Source: Rubrivivax sp. (GTDB lineage: Bacteria > Pseudomonadota > Gammaproteobacteria > Burkholderiales > Burkholderiaceae_C). From it: a stretch of 64,000 nucleotides of DNA. The first letter of the stretch is position 1; each line of letters begins with the position of its first letter. The stretch is taken from positions 1-64,000 of the forward strand of contig JALHMT010000016.1 of the NCBI GenBank assembly GCA_022843905.1, written 5' to 3'. Positions 32,017 through 40,376 of the stretch are shown one piece after another. Position numbers and translations under genes: made by a program. A model generated the notes under the pieces. The model searched no databases and was not told where the DNA came from. It worked only from the letters and a program-made list of their open reading frames with translations.

Positions 32017-32832
32017 TCAGGGGGGCTCACCGGTCCAAGCGACGTCATAGCCGGGGTCGTCAGGCATCACGACGCCGCTGATGATGCCCATCTCGTCGAC
32101 CGTGACTCGGGGGCTTACGACGGCCAGGTGCTGGAGCTCCGCTGCATGCCGACATAACTGCTGCGCGTCGTCGAATGGGACCAGGGACGCCACGATCGAC
32201 CGCGTGGCGAACTCCATCTGGAACTCTCCGTCCCGCTGGGCCACCAGAGCCCGATCAGGTGACACCCAGACGAGTTGGATGGTTTCGCCTTCATCCACCG
32301 TGGGCACCTGGCCGGGCGGCGCGAGTGCCACGACGAACAAGGTGTCGAATCGCTTTGGGATGCCCACGGGCGTGACCCAGCGCGCCCACGGGTGCAGTGC
32401 GCTCGTGGCCAGCGGCAACTTCGCCTCCGTGGCGACCGTTGCGAATGGAGCTCCCCGGCGCAGTTGCGTCCGCAGCACCTCGAGTGTGCTGCCGTCCGCC
32501 TTGACACCCAACCACAATCCGCATTCTTCAAAACACTCACGGAGTGCTGCCACAGCATATGCGGTGGCCTGGGCGCCAAGGCGCGTCACCTCGCCGATCC
32601 GGCGTTCGACTCCAAGCGCTCCTTCATCACAAAGCGAAGCCGACGCGGGTGAACTGTCAGCCATGTCGACGGCCCCGCCAGGGAAGACGTAGGCGCCGGG
32701 CATGAACGAGGCATGCATGGAGCGCCGCACCATCAGCACTTCGAGGCCCAGGCTGCCGTCGCGCACGACGATCGCCGTGGCGGCGAGTCTGGGGATGACC
32801 GACGCGACGGGTTTTCGGAGCAGTGTGCTCAT
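32017..32832 (-). CDS. Nudix hydrolase, NUDT19-like (possible CoA diphosphatase)
   Basis: A 271-residue Nudix protein. RSMHASFMPGAYVFPGG matches the NUDT19/RP2p subgroup, followed after a long insertion by the Nudix box end AALRECFEECGLWLG with the REcfEEcG metal ligands. Subgroup members cleave CoA and acyl-CoA to phosphopantetheine and 3',5'-ADP. It follows the fused acyl-CoA dehydrogenase gene by 34 bases in the same direction, which supports a role in clearing CoA or dead-end CoA esters; that role is inferred. Confidence 0.8.
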   Translation of the reverse strand: MSTLLRKPVASVIPRLAATAIVVRDGSLGLEVLMVRRSMHASFMPGAYVFPGGAVDMADSSPASASLCDEGALGVERRIGEVTRLGAQATAYAVAALRECFEECGLWLGVKADGSTLEVLRTQLRRGAPFATVATEAKLPLATSALHPWARWVTPVGIPKRFDTLFVVALAPPGQVPTVDEGETIQLVWVSPDRALVAQRDGEFQMEFATRSIVASLVPFDDAQQLCRHAAELQHLAVVSPRVTVDEMGIISGVVMPDDPGYDVAWTGEPP

Positions 32833-32866
32833 GAGCGGAGTTTCTGTGTGGCGTTGTTGTTGCGGT

Positions 32867-35155
32867 TCAGCGCGGCAGTCCGAGTCCCCGCTGGGCGATC
32901 AGCGTGCGCTGGATCTCGTTGGTGCCGATGCTGATGACCCACATCAACGAGTGTCGCAAGTGCTGTTCCAGGCGACCGCGAAGCACGGCACCCGGGCTGC
33001 CTTCGCTCAGCGTTGCGACCATGCCCAGCAGGTCGAGCGCGGCTTCGCCGAAGCGCTCCATCAGTTCCCCGGACCAGACCTTGCTGACCGCCGCATCGGC
33101 CGCCGGCGTCTCGCCGTTCGTGACGCTTGCGGCACAGTGCAGCATCATCTGGCGGCCGGCTTCGATCTGCGCCGCGAGCGAGCCGATGCGATCGCGCACC
33201 AGTGGGTCGTTCGCCAGCGGCCGGCCGGCAACCTCGGTGGTGCGCAAGTGCGCACAGAGCAGTTCGAACGAGCGCGCAACCTTCATCACGATGCCGCCGC
33301 CGATGAAGCCCCGCTCGGTCGCCAGCGCGCCGGTGAGCACCTTCCAGCCGTCGTCGACCTCGCCGAGCAGGGCGTCCAGCGGCAGCCGAACGTTGTCGTA
33401 GAACACGTTGGCAAAGGTGCCGCCATACATGGTCTCGGACGTGCGTACCGTGATGCCCGGCGTGTCCATCGGTACCAGGAACATGCTGATGCCGGCGTGC
33501 TTGGGCTGGGCGTCGGGCCGCGTTCGCGCTGCCAGCAGCATGTACTCGCCCCAGTAGGTCGTTGTCCAGATCTTCTGGCCGTTGATGAGCCAGCCTTCGC
33601 CGCGTTCGTCGCTGACGCGCTCGGCGCGCGTGCGAAGCGAGGCCAGGTCCGAGCCGGCGTCCGGTTCGCTGTAGCCCATGCCGTAGATCGCCTCGCCGCG
33701 CAGGATCTCGGGCAGCAGCTTCGCCTGCTGCTCCGGCGTGCCGTGCACCTGCAGCATCGCGGCCTGCACCGGCGCGCCGGCGCGCGGTGCCTCGGCCCGC
33801 TCCATCGCTTCGATGAAGGCGAGCTGCTCGAAGGCCGAGCGTTCCTGGCCACCGAAGCGGCGCGGCCAGCCCAGCCCGATCCACCCCGTGCGGCCCAGGT
33901 CTCGTGCGAACTCGCGGTCGAACTCGCGTTCCTTGAACGACAGTTTCTCGTTGGCGGCCTTGCGCTCACCCGACCAGTGGACGTCCAGCCAGGCCTGCAC
34001 CTCCGCGCGGAACGCGTTGCCTGCCGGTCCGAGGTCACTGGGAGGCAGCGTGCGTCCATCGGCGTCAAGAAAAAAGGCAGCAAGCTCCTCGCGAGCCGCG
34101 CGTGCGCCGCCGTGACGCAGCACGTCCAGGTGCACGCGCTTGAAGTGGCGCGGTGCCTCATGTTCCTCGCTGTAGCCGATGGCACCGAAGGCGTGCTGGA
34201 TCTGCAGTGCGGCGGCGCGCAGCGACTCGCCGGCCAGCACGGCAGCGCTGGCCGCGAACAGCCGCCAGGCAGGTGCTGCCAGGTCCTGCTGCTGGGCGGC
34301 ATGACGCACCGTCAGCCGGATGCCGAGCAGCGCGATGTGCACGTCGGCCAGCTTGTGCTGGATGGCCTGGAAACGGCCGATCGGCTGGCCGAACTGTTTT
34401 CGTTCCTTGGCGTAGTCGACGGCCATTTCAAAGGCCCGCGTTGCCGCACCGAGCGCCCTGGCCACATGCATCAGACGAGACAGGGCGCGCAGGGTGTCGA
34501 TCTGCGCATCGGTGGTCGGGACCAAGGCCATCACTGGCGCGGCATCAAGCCGCACACCGCATAGACCCTGGGTGCCCATGGCCGGGGTGGGTTCGATCGA
34601 CAGTTCGGCGCTGCTGCAGGCCGTCAGGTCGACCAGCGCCAGGGCCGGGCCAGGCACCACCACCGCGATCAGCGTGGCGGCATCTGCAGAGTCCACGAGC
34701 GCGAGTCGGCCGCTCAGGCGGTGTTCGTCCAGCGCGATGGCGCCTGCGTTGGGATCGCCGTCGACCTGGGCAAAGGCAAAGGCCGGGAATCCTTCTCCCT
34801 TGTGCACTGCGGAGCTTGCGGACGCGGGCAGTGCCAGGCCGGCGAGGTTGAGCAGGGCAGCGGCCAGCATGGGCGCCGGGCACGCGGCGCGGCCCAGCTC
34901 TTCCATCACGAGGATGGTTTCCTGAAGACCGCCTTCGGTGGGGTCGGTCCCCAGTGTGGCCAGCCCTTGGCGCGCAAACTGTCGCCACAGCGCCCTCAAT
35001 CTAGTTGCATCGGCCGACGCAATGACGGCCGTTTCCGCGGGCCAGTGTTCTTGCAGGAATCCTCGCACCGACTCACGGAGCAGTGCCCGGTCCTCCTCGG
35101 TCGGCAGAGCGGACTCAGCGGTTTCGACGCGGGGCAGGGTGGAGGTGTGTGACAT
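32867..35155 (-). CDS. Fused two-domain acyl-CoA dehydrogenase (FadE34-like)
   Basis: A 762-residue protein carrying two acyl-CoA dehydrogenase domains in tandem. Domain 1 (about 20-370) resembles the small subunit of heteromeric dehydrogenases (KERKQFGQPIGRFQAIQHKL). Domain 2 (about 385-760) is the complete catalytic type (GMGYSEPDAGSDLASLRTRA, INGQKIWTTTYWGEYM, SIGTNEIQRTLIAQRGLGLP). The same fusion occurs in mycobacterial FadE34, which acts on steroid side-chain acyl-CoAs. Start ATG at 35155 gives MSHTSTLPRV; an ATG at 35194, just after the operator, is an alternative adding 13 residues. Followed by the Nudix gene. Confidence 0.85.
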   Translation of the reverse strand: MSHTSTLPRVETAESALPTEEDRALLRESVRGFLQEHWPAETAVIASADATRLRALWRQFARQGLATLGTDPTEGGLQETILVMEELGRAACPAPMLAAALLNLAGLALPASASSAVHKGEGFPAFAFAQVDGDPNAGAIALDEHRLSGRLALVDSADAATLIAVVVPGPALALVDLTACSSAELSIEPTPAMGTQGLCGVRLDAAPVMALVPTTDAQIDTLRALSRLMHVARALGAATRAFEMAVDYAKERKQFGQPIGRFQAIQHKLADVHIALLGIRLTVRHAAQQQDLAAPAWRLFAASAAVLAGESLRAAALQIQHAFGAIGYSEEHEAPRHFKRVHLDVLRHGGARAAREELAAFFLDADGRTLPPSDLGPAGNAFRAEVQAWLDVHWSGERKAANEKLSFKEREFDREFARDLGRTGWIGLGWPRRFGGQERSAFEQLAFIEAMERAEAPRAGAPVQAAMLQVHGTPEQQAKLLPEILRGEAIYGMGYSEPDAGSDLASLRTRAERVSDERGEGWLINGQKIWTTTYWGEYMLLAARTRPDAQPKHAGISMFLVPMDTPGITVRTSETMYGGTFANVFYDNVRLPLDALLGEVDDGWKVLTGALATERGFIGGGIVMKVARSFELLCAHLRTTEVAGRPLANDPLVRDRIGSLAAQIEAGRQMMLHCAASVTNGETPAADAAVSKVWSGELMERFGEAALDLLGMVATLSEGSPGAVLRGRLEQHLRHSLMWVISIGTNEIQRTLIAQRGLGLPR

Positions 35156-35200
35156 GGCAGGAACGAGTGCGGCGTGGCACTTCGAGGACCGCATCAGTTA

Positions 35201-35218
35201 AGGTAGAACCATTTTATA
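35201..35218 (-). promoter_or_regulatory. FadR-type operator, site 2, between dehydrogenase and regulator
   Basis: The operator AGGTAGAACCA at 35201-35211 lies in the divergent space between the fused dehydrogenase and the gntR gene. On the minus strand TATAAA (35218-35213) directly abuts it, so it should repress the dehydrogenase; no clear -35 is seen. Autoregulation of the gntR gene from the same site is possible. Confidence 0.6.
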
Positions 35219-35314
35219 TCGATGCGCCCATGGGCATGCGTTCGCCATGTGGTGTCGGAACCCTGACCTATCATTCCGCTACGCCTTGCGCAATGCGCGC
35301 CCTCCGGAGAGACC

Positions 35315-36238
35315 TTGCCTGACCCCTCGACCCCCAGCACGCCGACCACGATGGCCGCATCGGTGGCCTTCAAGCCGATCCGCTCGGCACGTGCCTTCGA
35401 GGAAATTGCCACGCAGATCCGTGCCGAACTCGCCGCAGGACGGCTGAAGGTCGGCAGCCGTCTGCCCTCCGAAAGGGCCTTGTCGGAGCAGTTCGGTGTG
35501 TCGCGCAACACGCTGCGCGAGGCGCTGCGCTCGCTGGAGAACTCCGGTCTCATCCGCCTGCAGAAAGGTGCCAGCGGCGGCGCCTTCATCAGCGAACGCA
35601 GCGGCGACGCCATTGCCGCCAGCCTGATGGACCTCTACCATCTTGGCGCCATCTCGCCGGCGCGTCTGACCGAGGCGCGCATCTGGCTTGAGTCGGTGAT
35701 CGTGCGCGAAGCCTGCCAGAACGCGACGCCAGACGACCTGCTGGAGTTGAACCGCAACATCGAGGACGCCGAAGCCGCCGCTGCCGAAGGGGACTTCGCG
35801 CGCCGCGTCGAGCGCCATCTGGACTTCCATCGGATCCTGGCGCGCATGTGCGGGAACCCCATCATGGTGGTGGTGATGGACGGCCTGCTGTCGGTGCTGT
35901 CGCACTTCATCAGCACCATCGGCGACTACCAGAACACCTATGTGCTGCCGTCGCGCCGCCGCTTCATGAAGCACATGGAAGAGGGCGACGTCGCCGCTGC
36001 CGTCGCCGAGATGGAGAGCAGCCTGAAGCGCTTGCAGCGCAGCTACCTGTCGCGCGTCGAGACGCATCGCGAGGCGAATGCGACTCCTGCCGCCGCTGGA
36101 CTCGACGCGGGTCCTGGCCAACCCGACGCGACGACCCCAACCCCGGTGCCAGCGCGCCGAGTGCCCGCCAGTACGGCTTCGAAGCCGGCGGCCGGCTCGC
36201 CGGCGCGCAAGGCTGCCGCCAGGCGCAGGAGCACCTGA
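35315..36238 (+). CDS. GntR/FadR-family transcriptional regulator (FCD domain), copy 1
   Basis: A 307-residue regulator. It has a winged HTH at about 30-95 (GSRLPSERALSEQFGVSRNT, recognition helix VSRNTLREALRSLE, wing KGASGGAF) and an FCD ligand domain at about 105-245 (FHRILARMCGNP, FMKHMEEGDVAAAV). A basic Pro/Ala/Arg-rich tail of about 60 residues follows, unusual for the family. Start TTG at 35315 is supported by GGAGAGA just upstream; an ATG at codon 13 is the alternative. It lies beside one of nine TGGTTSAACCA-type sites, its likely targets. The ligand is probably an acyl-CoA or pathway acid. Confidence 0.88.
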   Translation: MPDPSTPSTPTTMAASVAFKPIRSARAFEEIATQIRAELAAGRLKVGSRLPSERALSEQFGVSRNTLREALRSLENSGLIRLQKGASGGAFISERSGDAIAASLMDLYHLGAISPARLTEARIWLESVIVREACQNATPDDLLELNRNIEDAEAAAAEGDFARRVERHLDFHRILARMCGNPIMVVVMDGLLSVLSHFISTIGDYQNTYVLPSRRRFMKHMEEGDVAAAVAEMESSLKRLQRSYLSRVETHREANATPAAAGLDAGPGQPDATTPTPVPARRVPASTASKPAAGSPARKAAARRRST

Positions 36239-36316
36239 CATTCGACCGGCGCCCGAGCACGGCGTCGTGTCACGCCTGTGCCACCCATGGGGCACCCGGG
36301 CCCTGACCCTTGACGA

Positions 36317-36364
36317 TTGACAGGCCGGCTTTGCCTGGCCTACCATTGAGCAATGGTTGAACCA
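36317..36364 (+). promoter_or_regulatory. Promoter and operator, site 3, overlapping a start codon
   Basis: Consensus -35 TTGACA (36317-36322), 18-base spacer, -10 TACCAT (36341-36346) and operator TGGTTGAACCA (36354-36364). Transcription should begin about at 36353, which is the A of the downstream gene's ATG, so the message may be leaderless. ACCATT-GAGC-AATGGT gives a second palindrome across the -10. Confidence 0.7.
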
Positions 36365-37570
36365 AAAGACGCCAACGTTCCCGGCGGTGCATCGGCCGGC
36401 GTGCTGGATGGCATCCGTGTGCTCGATTTCACCGCGATGATGTCGGGGCCGTACGCCACGCGCCTGATGGCCGATCTCGGGGCCGAGGTGATCAAGGTGG
36501 AACCCCCGGAAGGCGACCACATCCGCACGCGCCCCCCGACGCGGCAGGGTCGCAGCACCTACTTCGCACAGCTCAATTGCGGCAAGAAGAGTCTGTCGCT
36601 CGATTTGAAGAAGCCTGCAGCCATCGCGCTGATCAAGGACCTCGTCAGGACGGCAGACGTGCTGGTCGAGAACTACCGGCCCGGCGTCATGCAGCGTCTT
36701 GGTCTGGACTACGAGACGCTGTCGGCGCTGAACCCCAGGCTCGTGTACTGCTCGATCTCCGGCTTCGGCCAGACCGGCTCGTGGTCCGGACGCAGCGCCT
36801 ATGCACCGGTGCTGCATGCCGGCAGCGGCTACGACCTGGCCAATCTCGCGTACCAGGACGGCATCGAGCGGCCGCTGAAGAACGGCATCTTCGTGGCCGA
36901 CGTGCTGGGCGGTTCGCTGGCCTTCGGGGCGGTGCAGGCGGCGCTCCTGAAGGCGCTGCGCACCGGCCGCGGCGACCAGGTCGACCTGTCGCTCATGGAC
37001 GCCATGCTGGGCCTGTTGGTCTACGAATGCCAGGAGGCGCAGTTTCCCGCCGAGCGCCGGCGGCCGCTGTACCAGCCGACGAAGGCGCGAGATGGCTTCC
37101 TGCTCATCGCGCCGGTCAGCCAGAACAACTTCGAGGCGCTGGCCCGGGTCGTCGGGCACCCGGAATGGATGTCGGACCCACGCTTCGCGACCATCCATGC
37201 GCGGGAGCACCATTGGAGTGAGCTCATGGACGAGCTGGACCGCTGGGCCGGCGACAAGACTGCGGCAGAGTGCGAGGCTGCGATGAACGCCGGCGGCGTG
37301 CCGAGCTCGCGCTATTTCTCGGTGCGCGAAGCGATGCAGTCGCCGCCCGTCGTCGAAAGGGGCGTGATGCAGACCGTGACCGATGCTGCCGGCAGCTTCC
37401 AGGTGACCAATCCAGCGTTCCGCTTCACGGAAAGCCCGGCACACGCACGGGGGAGCGTGCCGGAGCTGGGCGAGCACGGCCCCGCGTTGCTGGAGGCCAT
37501 GGGCCTGGCCGCTTCGGACATTGAGGCCTTGCAGACCCAGGGCGTCCTGTACGTGGGCAAAGCCGGTTGA
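36353..37570 (+). CDS. CaiB/BaiF family III CoA-transferase, copy 1
   Basis: A 405-residue class III CoA-transferase moving CoA between carboxylates. Motifs are VLDFTAMMSGPYATRLMADL, GAEVIKVEPP, VENYRPGVM and SGFGQTGSW; the catalytic aspartate is D183 (FVADVLGG). No ribosome site precedes the ATG, whose first codons lie in the operator, so either a leaderless start or a GTG near 36401 is used. It is most like the CoA-transferase at 62137. It probably activates an island substrate with succinyl-CoA or an internal acyl-CoA donor. Confidence 0.87.
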   Translation: MVEPKDANVPGGASAGVLDGIRVLDFTAMMSGPYATRLMADLGAEVIKVEPPEGDHIRTRPPTRQGRSTYFAQLNCGKKSLSLDLKKPAAIALIKDLVRTADVLVENYRPGVMQRLGLDYETLSALNPRLVYCSISGFGQTGSWSGRSAYAPVLHAGSGYDLANLAYQDGIERPLKNGIFVADVLGGSLAFGAVQAALLKALRTGRGDQVDLSLMDAMLGLLVYECQEAQFPAERRRPLYQPTKARDGFLLIAPVSQNNFEALARVVGHPEWMSDPRFATIHAREHHWSELMDELDRWAGDKTAAECEAAMNAGGVPSSRYFSVREAMQSPPVVERGVMQTVTDAAGSFQVTNPAFRFTESPAHARGSVPELGEHGPALLEAMGLAASDIEALQTQGVLYVGKAG

Positions 37571-37579
37571 CGACCCACG

Positions 37580-37642
37580 ATGGTGGACGAATGCGCCAGC
37601 TGGGGCTCCATCATCAAGGAAGCCAGCATCAAGACGGAGTGA
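37580..37642 (+). pseudogene. Remnant of a Bug-receptor 3' end
   Basis: Twenty codons in one frame read MVDECASWGSIIKEASIKTE then stop. This is the characteristic last helix of tricarboxylate receptors (compare WGKVVKEARI and WGAVVRANNIKLE in the two intact copies). Nothing of the upstream receptor remains, as the CoA-transferase gene ends 10 bases before. It is a deletion scar. Confidence 0.65.
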
Positions 37643-37673
37643 CGCCGGCCCGTAAGTCTTCCCATGGAGCGGC

Positions 37674-38921
37674 ATGCGTGACGGCCGACTGAGCACCTGG
37701 TTCCCGGCCCTGGCCGAACGCAACATCCGCTTGTACGTCATCGGGCAGTCGGTGTCGGTTCTCGGCACCTGGGTGCTCGAGGTCACGCTGAACCTGTGTC
37801 TGTGGGAGCTGACGCGCTCCCCGGCGCTGCTGGGGCTTCTGAACTTCCTGCTCTACGGGCCGGCGATGGTGGTCTTCCCATTGGCCGCCAGCCGTCTGAC
37901 AGCGCTGAACGCCCGCCGCGTCACCATGGGCGTGTTGCTGGCGGGCTTGGCGCTGGCGTTGGCGCTCGTGACGCTGGCTGGCATGGGCGCGTTGACAGCG
38001 CCTGCTCTGCTGGCCATCGCGCTGGTGCGAGGGCTTCTCAACGGTGTCGAGATCCCCTCGCGACAAATGCTTCTGACGACCTCCATCGGCCACCCGGACC
38101 AGATGGGCAGTGCGGTCGCGATGAACACCATGGTCTACCAGCTGGCGCGCATGACCGGGCCCGGCCTGGCCGCGCTGTCCTTCGGCGCGCTGGGTCCGAC
38201 CTGGGGCTTCGCCGGCGCCGCGCTGGGGCTGGCTTTCATGTGGGTCTGTCTTCGCGGCCTTCGGCCTGGGCAACAGGTAAGCGGCTTACCCGCCGAACCG
38301 GGACGCCAGGGCGTGCGCGGCGCGATCGACTTCGTGCGTGGCGACCGCTACGGCAGGCTCTTCCTGCCATCGATGGCCTGCATGGCCTTGTTTGCGACGA
38401 GCTACCAGACGCTGGTGCCAGTCCTGGCCGACCGTGTCTTTGGGGACACCACGCACTGGACCAGCATGTTCTTCGCGGCAGCCGGGGGTGGTGCCCTCAT
38501 CGCCGCCGTGGTGCTCGCGACCCGCGTGGGAGACGGTGTGCTGGACCGCGTGCAGGTGGCACTGCCCTGGGCTGTCGCGGTGGCCGTCCTGGCCCAGGGC
38601 TTCAGCCCGTGGCCGATGTTGACCGCCGCAAGTTTCGCCGTGATCGGCTTCGGCAACACACTGCTGGCGGCTGGCACGACGGCGGTGTTGCACCGGCGGG
38701 TGCCGCCGGATGCGCGCAATGGCCTCATCGCCCTGCTGCTGATGGCTTTCAATGGCGTCATGCCCCTCGGCCAATTGCTCGCGGGTGCGCTGGCCGAGCA
38801 CCTGGGCGTTCAGCGTGCCTTCCAGGCATTGGGCACGATGCTGCTGGTCAGTCTGCTCCTGCTCTTCGTTCCGCGCTGGTGGCGCCTCGGCCGACTGGAG
38901 TGGCGGGCCGAGCGGATCTGA
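37674..38921 (+). CDS. MFS transporter (EntS/MFS_3-like exporter)
   Basis: A 415-residue membrane protein with about 12 TM segments of the MFS_3 type: GQSVSVLGTWVLEVTLNLCL in TM1, DARNGLIALLLMAFNGVMPLG in a late segment and a basic C-terminus. The subgroup includes exporters of siderophores and small metabolites. It lies between the two regulator genes, after the receptor scar, with GGAG before its ATG. Export of a pathway intermediate or toxic acid is possible; no direct evidence. Confidence 0.83.
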   Translation: MRDGRLSTWFPALAERNIRLYVIGQSVSVLGTWVLEVTLNLCLWELTRSPALLGLLNFLLYGPAMVVFPLAASRLTALNARRVTMGVLLAGLALALALVTLAGMGALTAPALLAIALVRGLLNGVEIPSRQMLLTTSIGHPDQMGSAVAMNTMVYQLARMTGPGLAALSFGALGPTWGFAGAALGLAFMWVCLRGLRPGQQVSGLPAEPGRQGVRGAIDFVRGDRYGRLFLPSMACMALFATSYQTLVPVLADRVFGDTTHWTSMFFAAAGGGALIAAVVLATRVGDGVLDRVQVALPWAVAVAVLAQGFSPWPMLTAASFAVIGFGNTLLAAGTTAVLHRRVPPDARNGLIALLLMAFNGVMPLGQLLAGALAEHLGVQRAFQALGTMLLVSLLLLFVPRWWRLGRLEWRAERI

Positions 38922-39049
38922 GTGGACGCGCTGCGCCAGGCCGACGGGATCGGTTCACTCCTTCACGTTGGCCCGTGCGGCGACCGGCTGCCAACAAGTG
39001 GCGCAGGGTGTCCCGGGTCATGTCGCACTCCAAAGTTGCTGGCACATGC

Positions 39050-39065
39050 TATAAAGGATGAACCA
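39050..39065 (+). promoter_or_regulatory. -10 element and FadR-type operator, site 4
   Basis: TATAAA at 39050-39055 directly abuts the operator AGGATGAACCA (39055-39065), about 70 bases before the second gntR start. The layout suggests autorepression. No matching -35 hexamer was found. Confidence 0.6.
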
Positions 39066-39133
39066 TTGCCAATGAGATGAGCATGGTGGCATGCGGCCTT
39101 CCCGCGCACAGGGCCGTCACCGACAGAGGGACG

Positions 39134-39880
39134 ATGGACACCACCCGCTCCGCGACGGACACCAGCTTCCAGGCCATCACGCCGCACCGTGCGTTCGAGG
39201 AGATCGCTGGACAGATCCGCGCCATGGTGGCCAACGGCAGGCTCAGACCCGGCGATCGCCTGCCACCCGAGCGCGAACTGGCCACGCTGTTCCAGGTCAG
39301 CCGCAACACCCTGCGGGAGGCCCTGCGTTCGCTCGAGATCTCGGGCCTGTTGGCTTCGCGAAAGGGGGCCAGCGGCGGAGCCTTCGTTCGCGAGGGCAGC
39401 GCCGAGGTGATCGTTGGCGGCATGCGCGACCTGTACCACCTGGGCGCCATCACCCCCGAACAACTGACCGAGGCCCGCATCTGGCTCAGCGAGCTGGTGG
39501 TGCGCGTGGTGTGCGAGCGCGCCACCGAGGACGACCTTGCCGCGCTGCAGGCCAATGTCGAGGCGGCTCGCTCGGCTGACCGGGCCGGCCACTTCGAAGA
39601 GCGCCAGCGCCTGCACCGCGAATTCCATGTGCTGCTGGGCCGCGCCACGCGCAATCCCATCATCGCCATCACGATGGAAGCGACGATGGAGGTCATGGGT
39701 CATTTCGTCGCGCGCATCGGACCGCGCGAAAACGCTTTCACGCTGCCTTCACGCGATCGGCTGCTGAAGCACCTTCGTTCGCGCGACGCCGATGCAGCGT
39801 CGAAGGAAATGGCGGCTTTCCTGGAGCGCATGCAACGCGGCTACCTGGCGCAGTGGCGGGCCGCACGACCGGACGTGTGA
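39134..39880 (+). CDS. GntR/FadR-family transcriptional regulator (FCD domain), copy 2
   Basis: A 248-residue regulator. Its HTH lies at about 43-72 with recognition helix VSRNTLREALRSLE identical to copy 1 and the same KGASGGAF wing; the FCD domain is at about 85-235 (ERQRLHREFHVLLGRATRNP). Start ATG at 39134 has GAGGG upstream; an earlier in-frame ATG at 39077 would include sequence just after the operator. It lacks the basic tail of copy 1. Both copies should bind the same operator, with the FCD domains probably sensing related ligands. Confidence 0.87.
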   Translation: MDTTRSATDTSFQAITPHRAFEEIAGQIRAMVANGRLRPGDRLPPERELATLFQVSRNTLREALRSLEISGLLASRKGASGGAFVREGSAEVIVGGMRDLYHLGAITPEQLTEARIWLSELVVRVVCERATEDDLAALQANVEAARSADRAGHFEERQRLHREFHVLLGRATRNPIIAITMEATMEVMGHFVARIGPRENAFTLPSRDRLLKHLRSRDADAASKEMAAFLERMQRGYLAQWRAARPDV

Positions 39881-39914
39881 CCCGCCGAGCCGCGGGGCTG
39901 CAGCGGCGCCCTTG

Positions 39915-40376
39915 TCAGTGGCCTCGCTCCGACGCCCACTGCAGCAGGGTGTACGGTGGCTGCGCCTGATCGTGCGGCTCGAACACGCCTTGCAACGACG
40001 CGCCGATGGTCACGGCTTGCAGAGGGTCGCCCAGCAGGTTGCCGACGAGTCGGACACCACCGGCCTGCGGCAGCTCGACCAGAACGACCAAGTAGGGCAC
40101 TCGCTCGCGCAGGCTGGGATGCGAGGCATGCCAGACACGCTCCCAGCTGTAGACGACGCCTTGCGGCTCCACGGGTGTCCAGTCCAGGTCGAAGGCGTGG
40201 CAACGGTGGCAGATCCACTCGGGTCCATGCTGCCATTGGCCGCAGCTGCTGCAGCGCTGGATCAGCAGGCGCTGCTCGCGCAGGCCGGCCCAGAAGGGCG
40301 CCGACAGCCCGTCGGCCTCGGCGACAGGCGCGGGCAGGCCGGCGGGCAGGTAGTGTTTGGGCGAGGGCGGGTTCAC
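39915..40376 (-). CDS. DUF35 Zn-ribbon/OB-fold protein, copy 1
   Basis: A 153-residue acyl-CoA-associated OB-fold protein. A rubredoxin-like zinc ribbon has C42, C45, C56, C59 (RCSSCGQWQ, ICHRC), followed by the OB domain (GVVYSWERVWHAS, PYLVVLVELP). DUF35 proteins partner thiolase-like Ltp proteins, as in the Ltp2-ChsH2 retro-aldolase of steroid side-chain removal. Start GTG at 40376 overlaps the thiolase-like stop (GTGA), so the subunits are translationally coupled. The upstream open frame has no support. Confidence 0.85.
   Translation of the reverse strand: MNPPSPKHYLPAGLPAPVAEADGLSAPFWAGLREQRLLIQRCSSCGQWQHGPEWICHRCHAFDLDWTPVEPQGVVYSWERVWHASHPSLRERVPYLVVLVELPQAGGVRLVGNLLGDPLQAVTIGASLQGVFEPHDQAQPPYTLLQWASERGH

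Noticed and set aside
35279..37786. An 835-codon minus-strand open frame over the regulator and CoA-transferase
   Set aside because: It has no domain signatures, and the plus strand carries complete GntR and CaiB/BaiF proteins.
39041..39055. A sigma-54 promoter (TGGCAC) before the second gntR gene
   Set aside because: The TGGCAC is not followed by a GC element at the required spacing; TATAAA next to the operator explains the region better.
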